36,524 bases of DNA from Rhodoplanes serenus (GTDB taxonomy: Bacteria > Pseudomonadota > Alphaproteobacteria > Rhizobiales > Xanthobacteraceae). The first letter of the stretch is position 1. Every line of letters starts with the position of its first letter. Shown piece after piece: positions 15,782 through 23,530 of this stretch. The stretch lies in the NCBI GenBank assembly GCA_945893145.1, contig CAMDDZ010000057.1, forward strand, positions 1 through 36,524. Direction: 5' to 3'. The position numbers and the translations under genes are program-made. The notes under the pieces are model-generated. The model made no database searches. It was given only the letters and a program-made list of their open reading frames with translations, and was not told where the DNA came from.

Positions 15782-15970
15782 TCACTGTTTAGGTTTGTGG
15801 AGGAGATTGCGCCTCACCTCTTCCATACGATACCTGACCTTGGCAGATCGCAAATCGCCAGCCTTAATAGGCGTGAGCAGCTTTGCGTCCTCCCATCGGC
15901 CAAACGTCGTGTTGGAAACGTCAAAGCCCATTTCCCTCAGCTCATTTCTAGTAACAAGTTCTTTCTGCAT
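15782..15970 (-). CDS. Small helix-turn-helix protein, AlpA/excisionase-like
   Basis: The product has 62 residues, starting MQKELVTRNELREMGFDVSN. The pattern LVTRxELxxxGFxVSxxTFxRWExxxLLTPIK, followed by a wing-like AKVRYRMEEV, fits the MerR/AlpA-type winged HTH found in excisionases and element regulators. AAGGGAGC stands eight bases before the ATG. It is encoded next to the tyrosine integrase and carries its own terminator. The likely jobs are to bend attachment-site DNA during excision or to regulate the integrase or transfer genes; sequence alone does not distinguish these. Confidence 0.7.
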   Translation of the reverse strand: MQKELVTRNELREMGFDVSNTTFGRWEDAKLLTPIKAGDLRSAKVRYRMEEVRRNLLHKPKQ

Positions 15971-16092
15971 AAGAAGCTCCCTTGCGGGGGCTGCTCATGA
16001 GAAGCCGCCCGTGTTGCCACTAGCGGTAGGAGTAATCTACGCCGCGCTTTAGAGAGCCGCAATCGCACAAAGCTCACTCATGCGGTGCGGCA

Positions 16093-17265
16093 TTATTCTG
16101 CGGCTTGCCGAGTTTCTGCTCTGAATAATGAGGACAGGTGTGCCTCGTAGGCTTCCACAGCAGCCTGCATTTGGGGAAACCAGGAATGTTGTTGGTAGAT
16201 CGAAACTATCCCTCCCAGCGTGCCCGAAACGTGATTGAGGAGCCTTTCCGTGACGTGGATGGGCGTCCCAATCTGCGCATGAGTGGTCGCAAACGTCCTA
16301 CGAAGGTCGTGAAGGGCCCACGGCGCAAGGGGGCACCGTCCATCAAGATTGTATTTGCCCCTCGCCCACCCGCCGAATGAGCGGCTGTCATCGTTGGTCT
16401 TTTTCTTATGGTACTTCCGGCCTGGGAATAGGTAGCCATCGTGGCTCGGCAGGGTATCGAGCACGTCTTGCACCATTTGGCCGTACGGCAACGTGTGCTG
16501 GACCTTGTTCTTGCAGACGCCGGCGGGGAGAACGAGTACGCGTTCTTTTTCGTTGAACCACTCGCGCCGCAACTGTCCGATCTCCCCTCGCCGCTGGCCG
16601 GTCAGGATGCACAGTCGGACAATTGGACCGAACGGCGTTGGGTCTTCACACGCGGCTCTCCACACTGCCCGCAGCTCGTCGAGATTGAGAACACGGGTAC
16701 GTTTGTGGAAGCGGCCTGGCGCGGCGATCCCTTGAAGCGGACTCGTGGTGATGAGCCGCCGCTGAACGCAGAAACGAAAAAACGTGCGAACGGTATTGAA
16801 GACGTGAAGCCGCTCGATTGGCACGTCTATGAGCGCGTCGATGATGTCCATGACCTGATGGGTTTCGACTTCACGAATGGGCGACCGTCGAAACTTTGGA
16901 ACGAAGAACCGGTGGAGGTAGCGTTCGTAGCCGGTGTAGGTGCGCGGTCGAGTTTTTGCTTTTGCCGCTGCTACGAAGAGTGATACGGCGTCCTCAAACG
17001 GGGTGGCTTTCTCAATTGGCTTCGCTGGCTCTGAGAGAGCGTTGTGCGCGAGAACGCGAGCGTCCTTGAGGGACGTTTCAGGATAGCGTGCGAGCGTGAT
17101 GAGGCGGCGATTGCGCCCCACCATCACGACCCACGACTTGGTGCCGCTCTTGGTGATACGGCAGCCGAACGCGCGAAGTGATTTATCCCAGTAAGTCGTT
17201 TGAGGGCGTACACGATCAGGCTTGAGCGTCCTGACAGTCATGTCGGTGAGATGGATGCGCGGCAT
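16093..17265 (-). CDS. Tyrosine recombinase (integrase) of the integrative element
   Basis: The 390-residue protein is of P4-like integrase layout: an arm-binding N-terminal domain (about 1-85), a SAM-like core-binding domain (90-180) and the catalytic domain (190-370). The catalytic set is complete: Arg225 (TGQRRGE), Lys254 (CKNKVQH), His319 and Arg322 (HDLR), His345 (LLNHVSG) and Tyr357 (IYQQH). It should catalyse integration and, with an excisionase, excision of the element. The gene reads inward from the boundary with the DUF72 gene, where such genes normally lie next to their attachment site. Its start is MPRIHLTDMTVRTLK. Confidence 0.93.
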   Translation of the reverse strand: MPRIHLTDMTVRTLKPDRVRPQTTYWDKSLRAFGCRITKSGTKSWVVMVGRNRRLITLARYPETSLKDARVLAHNALSEPAKPIEKATPFEDAVSLFVAAAKAKTRPRTYTGYERYLHRFFVPKFRRSPIREVETHQVMDIIDALIDVPIERLHVFNTVRTFFRFCVQRRLITTSPLQGIAAPGRFHKRTRVLNLDELRAVWRAACEDPTPFGPIVRLCILTGQRRGEIGQLRREWFNEKERVLVLPAGVCKNKVQHTLPYGQMVQDVLDTLPSHDGYLFPGRKYHKKKTNDDSRSFGGWARGKYNLDGRCPLAPWALHDLRRTFATTHAQIGTPIHVTERLLNHVSGTLGGIVSIYQQHSWFPQMQAAVEAYEAHLSSLFRAETRQAAE

Positions 17266-17388
17266 TCATAGTCTCTTTTTAGTCTCTATATTCGCGAGTG
17301 TTGCAGCGTGTTGGCTTGCCGTGTCCTGTGCTGGTAAAGCCTTCATAGCACGGAAGAAAATGCGGAAAAACGTGAGCGCTGGTGCACC
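17266..17388. other. Integrase upstream region and element/chromosome junction
   Basis: This stretch holds the integrase promoter and probably the attachment site. I see a tandem word AGTCTCT(TTTT)AGTCTCTA near 17269-17287 and an inverted repeat GTGCT/AGCAC near 17329-17351, but no tRNA. DUF72 homology begins at about 17405, so the crossover may fall within the first bases of that homology (GGTACATTCTATCGG). Confidence 0.35.
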
Positions 17389-18072
17389 ATGTTGTGCTTC
17401 GTACTAGGTACATTCTATCGGACCCAATCGCCGGCCACCTATCGCAAGTGGGCGAGCGAGGTGCCCAAGGGCTTCGTGTTCTCGCTGAAGGGGCCGCGAT
17501 TTGCGGTGAACCGCCGCGTGCTGGCGGAAGCCGGCGATTCCATCAAACGCTTCCTCGACAGCGGCATCACCGAATTGGGCGACAGCCTCGGCCCCCTGCT
17601 CTGGCAATTCGCGCCGACCAAGAAATTCGATCCGGCCGACTTCGGTAAATTCCTCGAAGCGCTGCCGGAGACATACGACGGCCGAACGCTGCGGCACGTC
17701 ATCGAGGTGCGGCACGACAGCTTCAAGACGCCGGAATTCATCGCCATGCTGCGGCAGTTCAAAATGCCGCCGGTCTTCACCGACCATGTCATCTACCCGA
17801 ACATCGCCGACCTCACCGCCGATTTCGTCTACGCGCGGTTGCAGCAGGGCAAAGACGAGATCGCCACCGCGTATCCGGCGAAAGAGTTAAACGCCTGGGC
17901 CAAGCGGCTCGCCACCTGGGCGCAAGGCAAGCAACCGGCCGACCTGCCGGTGGTCGACGCCAAGGCCAAACCAAAGGCCGCGCCGCGCGACGTGTTTGCC
18001 TATATGATCCACGAGGGCAAGGTCCGTGCGCCGGCCGCCGCCATGGCGCTGATCGAGCGCCTGAAGAAATAA
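17389..18072 (+). pseudogene. DUF72 family protein, 5'-truncated
   Basis: The frame encodes 227 residues, whereas DUF72 proteins usually have about 250-290. Homology begins at GTFYRTQSPATYRKWAS, which is normally preceded by about 55 residues with the GTSGWSY and VEIN motifs of the TIM-barrel start. Here these are replaced by MLCFVL. The missing part would form the first barrel strands, so a functional fold is unlikely, although an internal start could still be translated. The cut coincides with the integrase end of the integrative element. The 3' part is intact and ends VRAPAAAMALIERLKK. DUF72 proteins have no established biochemical activity and often neighbour DUF488 genes, as here. Confidence 0.8.
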
Positions 18073-18260
18073 GCGAGTTCATCGATGCAGCGGTAGGTGG
18101 CTGGATTGCTCTGGTCGGAGCCAAAACTGCTTGCTCAACATTGCCGTTGAACTAAAATTGAATGCGCGTCCGCTACCAGCGCGGCAACATTTCGCTATGC
18201 CTTAGCGTCCGCCATGCCTCGATTACTTGAAGGCTTGTAAAATCTATAAGATAAGGGTGT

Positions 18261-20267
18261 GTGGGGGATAAGAATTTGGCCGATATATTTATTAGTTACA
18301 AGAGCGATCGGAGATATGCCGCTCAGCACTTGTCAAAAATTCTCGAACTTAACGGTTACACTGTTTGGTTCGATTACGCACTTCTCTCTGGGACCGATTT
18401 CGGCCTGCAGATTGAGGATGAACTACGCGCGGCCAAAGTGGTGATCGTGCTGTGGTGCAGCCGCTCGCGCCAGAGCAGGTGGGTCCGTGAAGAAGCTGAT
18501 CTTGCCACTAAGCTACATACGTTTACCCCAGTATGGTTGGAGCGCGTCGATCTTCCTTTGGGCTTTGCGCGCGCAGACACCATTGACTTGACGATTTGGG
18601 ATGGCGCCCCGCGCAGTAATGGTCTCGACCGCTTGCTTGACGAAATAGCCCGCCGTGTCGGCCGTGATCCAACACCATCATCCCGTGAACTAAAAACGTA
18701 CGAACAGATGTGGCGCTCGTTCGGCGCGCTGCGGCTGAAAGACTTTCCATTGATCCCTCCTGTGCTACCGGAAGGAGAACTGTCCGACGAACCGGGCGAT
18801 AGTGAAACGTGCAAACGCCCGGTGGATTCATCGGAGCCGAAACAACAGCAATCGGCGGCGGGAGAACGCGCTGATCCGGAGTCGGTTACACCGAAATTCA
18901 AGGGCACAGAGGACGATCAGAAGCCAAATCCTGAAGATAATCCCGCTCCTAAGGTCAACGAACCACAAAGTACCTCACTCTCACACATGGTGCGATATGT
19001 CGGCGGGGCTGCCGTTGTTGTGGCCGGAATCGCGTTGGTCTGGGCGCTGGCCTCAACACCACACCAACGCGATAATCCTTCCACGCAACCTTTCAAAACG
19101 GCGGGCCAATTGATTGTAGAGGCTCCTGCTACAGCGAACTTTTCGGGACCACAGGGCGGACCATTCAGTCCGGCAAGTCGCTCCTTCAAATTGACGTCAG
19201 CAGGCCCAGGTTTCCGTTGGTCGATAGACCAAACGCTACCCGAGTGGCTCAGTGTTACCCCAAGTCAAGGCGATCTCGCCTTGAATGGCTCGGTTGACGT
19301 AGCGGCGGCGCTAACAGCCGCGGCTCATTCGCTCTCGGAAGGCCGGCACGACCTCCAACTCGTATTTAAGAATTTCTCGACCGGCGACATCACCAAGCAG
19401 AGTGTAACACTGACAGTGTCGGCAAAACCGCCGTCGCCTCCGCCAATTACACTTCAATCATACCCAGCTGCTTTTGACCCGTTATCGTTGGAACGAGAAC
19501 AAGCTCTAAAACCAAGAGACACCTTCAGGGAGTGCGCTACCTGCCCAGAAATGATCGTGGTACCTACCGGGCGCTTCACAATGGGTTCGCCTAACAACGA
19601 AGCGATCCGCGGCGCGGATGAAGGTCAACAACACGTTGTAACCTTTGCACGGCAGTTTGCGGTCGGCCGATTTGCGGTCACTTTCGATGAATGGGACGCC
19701 TGCCTCGCCGATGGCGGGTGTAATGGACATAGTCCGAGCGACCAGAACTGGGGCCGCGGTATGAGACCAGTCATACTGGTCAACTGGGCTGATGCCAAAG
19801 CATACGTAGGATGGCTTTCACGAAAGACCGGCAAGGCTTATCGGCTATTGAGCGAGGCCGAACGCGAGTATGTGACCCGAGCAGGCACGACAACGCCGTT
19901 CTGGTTTGGAAACGCGGTTTCGTTGAACCAAGCCAACTACGGTGGGGCCGATACCTATAGTCTTTCGAAATCTGGATTCCCAAAACAGCAAACTATCCCT
20001 GTGAACAATTTCCTGCCAAATCCCTGGGGACTTTATCAAGTTCATGGAAATGTTCGGGAGTGGACTGAGGATTGCTATAATGCCAGTTACGCCGGCGCTC
20101 CAAGTGATGGCTCTCCTTGGTTGAAAGGTGACTGCAATCGTCGGGTCACGCGAAATGGCTCTTGGGTTAACATGTCGGCACTCCTGCGCTCAGCATTTCG
20201 CGGTAATATTGCCGCCAGTGATCTCCGCAGCGGTACTATCGGCTTTCGTGTCGCTCGATCACTTTAG
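18261..20267 (+). CDS. TIR - transmembrane - BACON-like - FGE/SUMF1 domain protein
   Basis: The product has 668 residues with a GTG start. Residues 5-130 form a TIR domain (DIFISYKSDRRYA, GYTVWFD, WVREE); Glu78 aligns with the catalytic glutamate of SARM1-type NADases. A low-complexity polar linker (170-240) leads to one membrane span at 245-265. Residues about 286-388 resemble a BACON/Ig-like domain (GPFSPASRSFKLTSAG, LPEWLSVTPSQG). Residues 425-668 are an FGE-sulfatase (SUMF1) domain (IVVPTGRFTMGS, WADAKAYVGWLS, GLYQVHGNVREW, RNGSWV, TIGFRVAR). The two cysteines of true formylglycine-generating enzymes are Asn637 and Leu642 here, so that chemistry is absent. I infer a cytoplasmic TIR effector with a periplasmic sensing half. 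The DNA is less GC-rich than its neighbours and DUF72 3' ends flank it on both sides, which suggests acquisition. AT-rich DNA (TTGAAGGCTTGTAAAATC) precedes it. Confidence 0.85.
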   Translation: MGDKNLADIFISYKSDRRYAAQHLSKILELNGYTVWFDYALLSGTDFGLQIEDELRAAKVVIVLWCSRSRQSRWVREEADLATKLHTFTPVWLERVDLPLGFARADTIDLTIWDGAPRSNGLDRLLDEIARRVGRDPTPSSRELKTYEQMWRSFGALRLKDFPLIPPVLPEGELSDEPGDSETCKRPVDSSEPKQQQSAAGERADPESVTPKFKGTEDDQKPNPEDNPAPKVNEPQSTSLSHMVRYVGGAAVVVAGIALVWALASTPHQRDNPSTQPFKTAGQLIVEAPATANFSGPQGGPFSPASRSFKLTSAGPGFRWSIDQTLPEWLSVTPSQGDLALNGSVDVAAALTAAAHSLSEGRHDLQLVFKNFSTGDITKQSVTLTVSAKPPSPPPITLQSYPAAFDPLSLEREQALKPRDTFRECATCPEMIVVPTGRFTMGSPNNEAIRGADEGQQHVVTFARQFAVGRFAVTFDEWDACLADGGCNGHSPSDQNWGRGMRPVILVNWADAKAYVGWLSRKTGKAYRLLSEAEREYVTRAGTTTPFWFGNAVSLNQANYGGADTYSLSKSGFPKQQTIPVNNFLPNPWGLYQVHGNVREWTEDCYNASYAGAPSDGSPWLKGDCNRRVTRNGSWVNMSALLRSAFRGNIAASDLRSGTIGFRVARSL

Positions 20268-20290
20268 CGCTGGCCATTTTGTCCCACGCT

Positions 20291-20400
20291 GGGGTCGACG
20301 GCAAAGCCAAGCGCACGACGTGTTCGCCTATGTGATCCACGAGGGCAAGGTCCGGGCACCGGCTGCCGCGATGGCGCTGATCGAACGCCTGGAGGAGTGA
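20291..20400 (+). pseudogene. Second DUF72 3'-end remnant
   Basis: Reading DVFAYVIHEGKVRAPAAAMA and IERLEE, the last 84 bases match the 3' end of the DUF72 gene at 17989-18072 at about 73 of 84 positions by eye. Homology reaches back to about 20291 (GTCGACGGCAAAG) with a small deletion that breaks the frame. Everything further 5' is absent: the TIR gene stop is 24 bases before it. It ends with TGA three bases before the DUF488 ATG, which is where a complete DUF72 gene would sit in a DUF72-DUF488 operon, and its GGAGGAG tail still provides the DUF488 ribosome binding site. Confidence 0.8.
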
Positions 20401-20403
20401 GCG

Positions 20404-20952
20404 ATGGCCAAAACCGCGCGTCAGGCCAGACCCAAGATCAAGGTCAAGATCAAGACAAAGGCCAAATCCGAGATCCAGCCCAAGTCGAAATCCAAATCTG
20501 CGTCGAAGCTTTTCACAATTGGCTACGAGAAAGCCACGCCTGCCGCCGTGATGGCCGAGCTCAAGCGCGCCAAGGTGAAACTCCTGGTCGACACCCGCGC
20601 GGTCGCGGCGTCACGCAAGCCGGGCTTTTCCAAGAAGCAGCTGGCGGCCGGTCTCGACCAAGAGGGCATCGCATATCTGCATTTGCAGAAGCTCGGCACC
20701 CCGGACGAAGGCCGCCAAGCCGCGCACACCGGCAAGATGGACGTGATGTGGCGCATCTACGCCAAGCACCTGAAAACGCCGGGCGCAATCGAGGCGATGG
20801 ACGAGCTGGTTTCGATCGTCAAATCAGGCGAAGCGGTGTGCCTGCTCTGCTACGAGCGCGACAAGAATTTCTGCCACCGCAGCCGCATCGCCGAAATCGT
20901 GCATGAGCGGACCGGCACCGGCGTTGTCGATCTGGTGCCGGCGCTGTTCTGA
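20404..20952 (+). CDS. DUF488 family protein with a lysine-rich N-terminal extension
   Basis: The product has 182 residues. The first 36 are repetitive and basic (KIKVKIKTKAK, KSKSKSASK). The DUF488 domain then runs from LFTIGYEKATPAAVMAELK to the end, with the family motifs VDTRAVAASRKPGF and CLLCYERDKNFCHRSRIAE. The paired cysteines and histidine of the CYE...CHR motif suggest a metal or catalytic site, but the family has no proven reaction. A strong GGAGG lies before the ATG. The gene would normally be co-transcribed with a DUF72 gene directly upstream, of which only the last codons remain, so its expression may now depend on the TIR gene transcript or on a new promoter. Confidence 0.9.
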   Translation: MAKTARQARPKIKVKIKTKAKSEIQPKSKSKSASKLFTIGYEKATPAAVMAELKRAKVKLLVDTRAVAASRKPGFSKKQLAAGLDQEGIAYLHLQKLGTPDEGRQAAHTGKMDVMWRIYAKHLKTPGAIEAMDELVSIVKSGEAVCLLCYERDKNFCHRSRIAEIVHERTGTGVVDLVPALF

Positions 20953-20962
20953 GATTCCAGCA

Positions 20963-21068
20963 GTCGTTCCGGGACCGTGCGAAGCACGGGGCCCGGAATC
21001 CAGCCACAAAATTCCGCGCTTGCATCTGGATTCCGGGTTCGCGCAAAAGCGCGCCCCGGAATGACGGG
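20963..21068. repeat. Inverted pair of dispersed palindromic repeats
   Basis: Two related units face each other: 20963-21003 (GTCGTTCCGGGACCGTGCGA onward to GGCCCGGAATCCAG) and 21026-21068 (CTGGATTCCGGGTTCGCG onward to CCCCGGAATGACGGG). Each unit has an internal stem (GTGC/GCAC and GCGC/GCGC) and the two are reverse complements of one another over most of their length. Units of this form are scattered through genomes of Bradyrhizobium and Rhodopseudomonas as palindromic intergenic repeats. Here the pair fills the space between the convergent DUF488 and MFS genes, where a long hairpin could end transcription from both sides. Confidence 0.75.
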
Positions 21069-21069
21069 C

Positions 21070-22302
21070 TTATTCCGCCGGCTGCTGCGCCAGCCGTGCG
21101 TCGCGTTCGACGCCGTGGACCAGGAGCGCAACGCCGATCGTCCCCACCACAAAGCCGAACGCGATCACGGCGGTGGTGCCCAGCACGAGGTCGAAGCCGC
21201 CGCGGCTGTGCAGGAACGCGATCATCGAAATGGCGGCGCCTGAGATCAGATAGGTGATGAAGTAGCGCACCGCATAGACCCGCGCTCGCCAGGCGTCGGC
21301 CGTATAGCGGGCGATCACCATGTCGTTGACAGTCACCTGCGCGTAGATGAAGGCCATCGCGAACGCCAGCGCCGCCAGCAGCATCGGGCCGTTGGCATAG
21401 ACGACCCAGACCACGCCGACGAATTGCAGGAACGCCACCACGGCGAACACGAGGTGCGGCTGATATTTGTCGAGGATGCGGCCGACGGTGAATTGCGCGA
21501 CCGCGCCGCAGAGGAACACCGCGGTGGCGATGCCGCCGACGGCCGCCAGCGAAATGCTGTCGCCGATCCGCTCGTCGATCATCTTCGGCAGCGCGATCGT
21601 CACGGTGTTGAACACCAGACCCGCCGTGGTGCCAATAATGACGAACAGCCCGAACACCGAGGCCATGATCCACAGGGAGAGCCGCACGTCGGGCGCCGAA
21701 CTGCGCTTGGCGGCCTGATGGCGGTCGTCCGGCACCATGATCATGTACGCAATGCCAGCCACGATGCAGATCACGGCCGGAACCAGGAATGCGCCGCGCC
21801 AGCCGACCCAGGCCGTCAGCAACGCCGTGATGCCGGCAGCCAAGGCCACGCCGATGTTGCCGCAGACGCCGTTGAACGCGAGCGTACGCCCGCGGTTGAC
21901 CGCGGCCGCGACCACGATTGCGGTGCCGACCGGGTGATAGATCGCCGCGAACACGCCGAGCGCAAACAGCGCAATCGCGAGCGCGATGAAATTGGGCGCC
22001 AGCGCCGCCGCGAAGCAACTCACGCCGCAGCCGAGGTAGAACACGATCATCATGTTGCGGCGACTCCAGCGATCGGCGAGCCAGCCGGCCGGCAACGAGA
22101 ACAGGCCGAAGGCGAAGAACGAGGCGGTGCCGATGACGAGCAACTCGCCGTACGGGCGGCCGTACACGACCTGCAGCCCGATCACCACCGTCGGGAAGAT
22201 CAGCATCACGTAATGATCGACCGCATGCGCGAAATTGTTAAACCCGATCGACAGCACCCGGTGGCGTTCGTCGATGGCGGCTTGCGCGGTTAGGTCGGTC
22301 AT
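21070..22302 (-). CDS. MFS transporter
   Basis: The 410-residue protein has about 12 hydrophobic spans in two halves joined by a loop near residues 195-210 (DDRHQAAKRSSAPD). The family motif A is visible between helices 2 and 3 (GWLADRWSRRNMM). This is the layout of the DHA1-type drug or metabolite exporters, though substrate cannot be named. The N-terminus MTDLTAQAAIDERHRVLSIG is cytoplasmic. It stands alone: the ABC efflux operon on the same strand ends 85 bases upstream, and a palindromic repeat pair follows its stop. Confidence 0.85.
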   Translation of the reverse strand: MTDLTAQAAIDERHRVLSIGFNNFAHAVDHYVMLIFPTVVIGLQVVYGRPYGELLVIGTASFFAFGLFSLPAGWLADRWSRRNMMIVFYLGCGVSCFAAALAPNFIALAIALFALGVFAAIYHPVGTAIVVAAAVNRGRTLAFNGVCGNIGVALAAGITALLTAWVGWRGAFLVPAVICIVAGIAYMIMVPDDRHQAAKRSSAPDVRLSLWIMASVFGLFVIIGTTAGLVFNTVTIALPKMIDERIGDSISLAAVGGIATAVFLCGAVAQFTVGRILDKYQPHLVFAVVAFLQFVGVVWVVYANGPMLLAALAFAMAFIYAQVTVNDMVIARYTADAWRARVYAVRYFITYLISGAAISMIAFLHSRGGFDLVLGTTAVIAFGFVVGTIGVALLVHGVERDARLAQQPAE

Positions 22303-22387
22303 TCGGTATCCTTCAGGCCTTCGAGCGCAAATTGATTGCCAACAGCATATATCGCGTTCTGGCGCGCTCCTATGCCGGATTCGACGG

Positions 22388-23530
22388 TCAGTCCAGCGTG
22401 CGGCGGAACCGCGTCACCGCGATCATCATGGCGAGCAGCATGAGGCCGGTGAGCGCCAGCGCGTCGTAGTGCAGGTCCGCCAGCGTCGAGCCCTTCAGCA
22501 TGATGGCGCGCACGATGCGCAAATAATGCGTCAGCGGCAGAAATTCCCCGATCCACTGCGCCCAGACCGGCATGCCGGCGAACGGGAACATGAAACCGGA
22601 GAGCAGGATGTTTGGCAGAAAGAACATCATCGACATCTGCATCGCCTGAAGCTGGTTCTGCGCCACGGTCGAGAACGTGTAGCCAACCGAAAGATTGGTG
22701 GCGATGAACAGCGTGCTGAGCGCCGCCAAGAGCGTCAGGCTGCCGAACACCGGCACACCGAACAGCCCGATACCGATGCCGATGATGATCGCCGCCTGCA
22801 CGAAGCCGACAATCACGTAAGGCACGATCTTGCCGATCATGATCTCGATCGGCGTGATCGGCATGGAGAGCAGGCTCTCCATGGTGCCGCGTTCGATCTC
22901 ACGCGTCACCGACAGCGCTGTGAAAATCAGCATCGTCATGGTGAGAATGGTGCCAACAAGGCCCGGCACGATGTTGAGCTGGGTCGCCCCCGCCGGATTA
23001 TAGCGGGCGTGGCTGCGCACCTCGAACAGCGAGGTGCCGACGTCGGGCAAGCCGCGATCATGCAACAGCGCGGTCTGCACAATCTGGCCGAGCGCCGCCA
23101 TCGCCGAGCCTGCGGCGACCGGGTCGGTCGCATCCGCCGCCACCAGGATCGCGGGCCTGTCGCCGCGCCGTACGTCGCGCTCGAAGTTGCGGGGGATTTC
23201 GATGGCAAACAGCACTTCGCCCGCGGCCAGCACGCGGTCGAACTCTGCCTCGTCGTGTAGCTGGCGCGTGACCTTGAAGTATTTTGTGTTTTCCAGGGCC
23301 TTCAGGACCGAGCGCCCGATGTCGCTGTTCTCTTGCAGCAGCACGGCCGTCGGCAGGTCGCGCGGCGTGGTGTTGATGGCGTAGCCGAACAACAAGAGCT
23401 GGACCAGCGGCACCATGATGATCATGGCGAACGAGACGCGGTCGCGGCGAAGCTGGATGAACTCCTTGATCAGCATCGCGCGGGTGCGACGAAAGCTCTC
23501 CGACGATGTGAAACTTAGTGCGGCGCTCAT
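22388..23530 (-). CDS. ABC-2 type transporter permease, YbhS/YbhR-like
   Basis: Counting from the ATG at 23530 (MSAALSFTSSESFRRTR), the product has 380 residues; this ATG overlaps the ATPase stop (ATGA), so I prefer it to the longer frame. The first membrane span follows MLIKEFIQLRRDRVSF; a large periplasmic domain (about 50-170) is followed by five more spans, with TREIERGTMESLLSMP between two of them. These are the marks of the ABC-2 permeases of the YbhFSR/YhhJ group, which export drugs or cations together with an adaptor of HlyD type. Only one permease is encoded here, so it probably works as a homodimer. Confidence 0.9.
   Translation of the reverse strand: MSAALSFTSSESFRRTRAMLIKEFIQLRRDRVSFAMIIMVPLVQLLLFGYAINTTPRDLPTAVLLQENSDIGRSVLKALENTKYFKVTRQLHDEAEFDRVLAAGEVLFAIEIPRNFERDVRRGDRPAILVAADATDPVAAGSAMAALGQIVQTALLHDRGLPDVGTSLFEVRSHARYNPAGATQLNIVPGLVGTILTMTMLIFTALSVTREIERGTMESLLSMPITPIEIMIGKIVPYVIVGFVQAAIIIGIGIGLFGVPVFGSLTLLAALSTLFIATNLSVGYTFSTVAQNQLQAMQMSMMFFLPNILLSGFMFPFAGMPVWAQWIGEFLPLTHYLRIVRAIMLKGSTLADLHYDALALTGLMLLAMMIAVTRFRRTLD

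Larger units (their letters stand above)
11238..17404. mobile_element. Compact integrative, probably mobilisable element
   Basis: All seven genes of this stretch read on the minus strand, are tightly packed with two overlaps or abutments, and are visibly less GC-rich than the DNA to the right. Integrase and HTH gene lie at the right edge; coupling-type ATPase and relaxase-type gene lie in the middle. The right edge is set by the abrupt start of DUF72 homology at about 17405. The left edge is only bounded by the IS1182 end near 10942. No secretion channel genes are seen, so transfer would depend on another element. The boundaries are inferred, since attachment repeats were not found. Confidence 0.6.

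Noticed and set aside
17266..17404. A tRNA gene as the integrase target
   Set aside because: I found no sequence that folds as a tRNA near the integrase, and the homology right of the junction is protein-coding (DUF72).
10966..17404. A shared CATGTTGT word near 10973 and 17388 as attachment-site repeats
   Set aside because: Eight matching bases are expected by chance over this distance, and the flanking bases do not agree.
19530..20267. A diversity-generating retroelement acting on the FGE-type domain
   Set aside because: The C-type-lectin-like fold would fit as a target, but no reverse transcriptase gene, template repeat or accessory gene is visible in the window.
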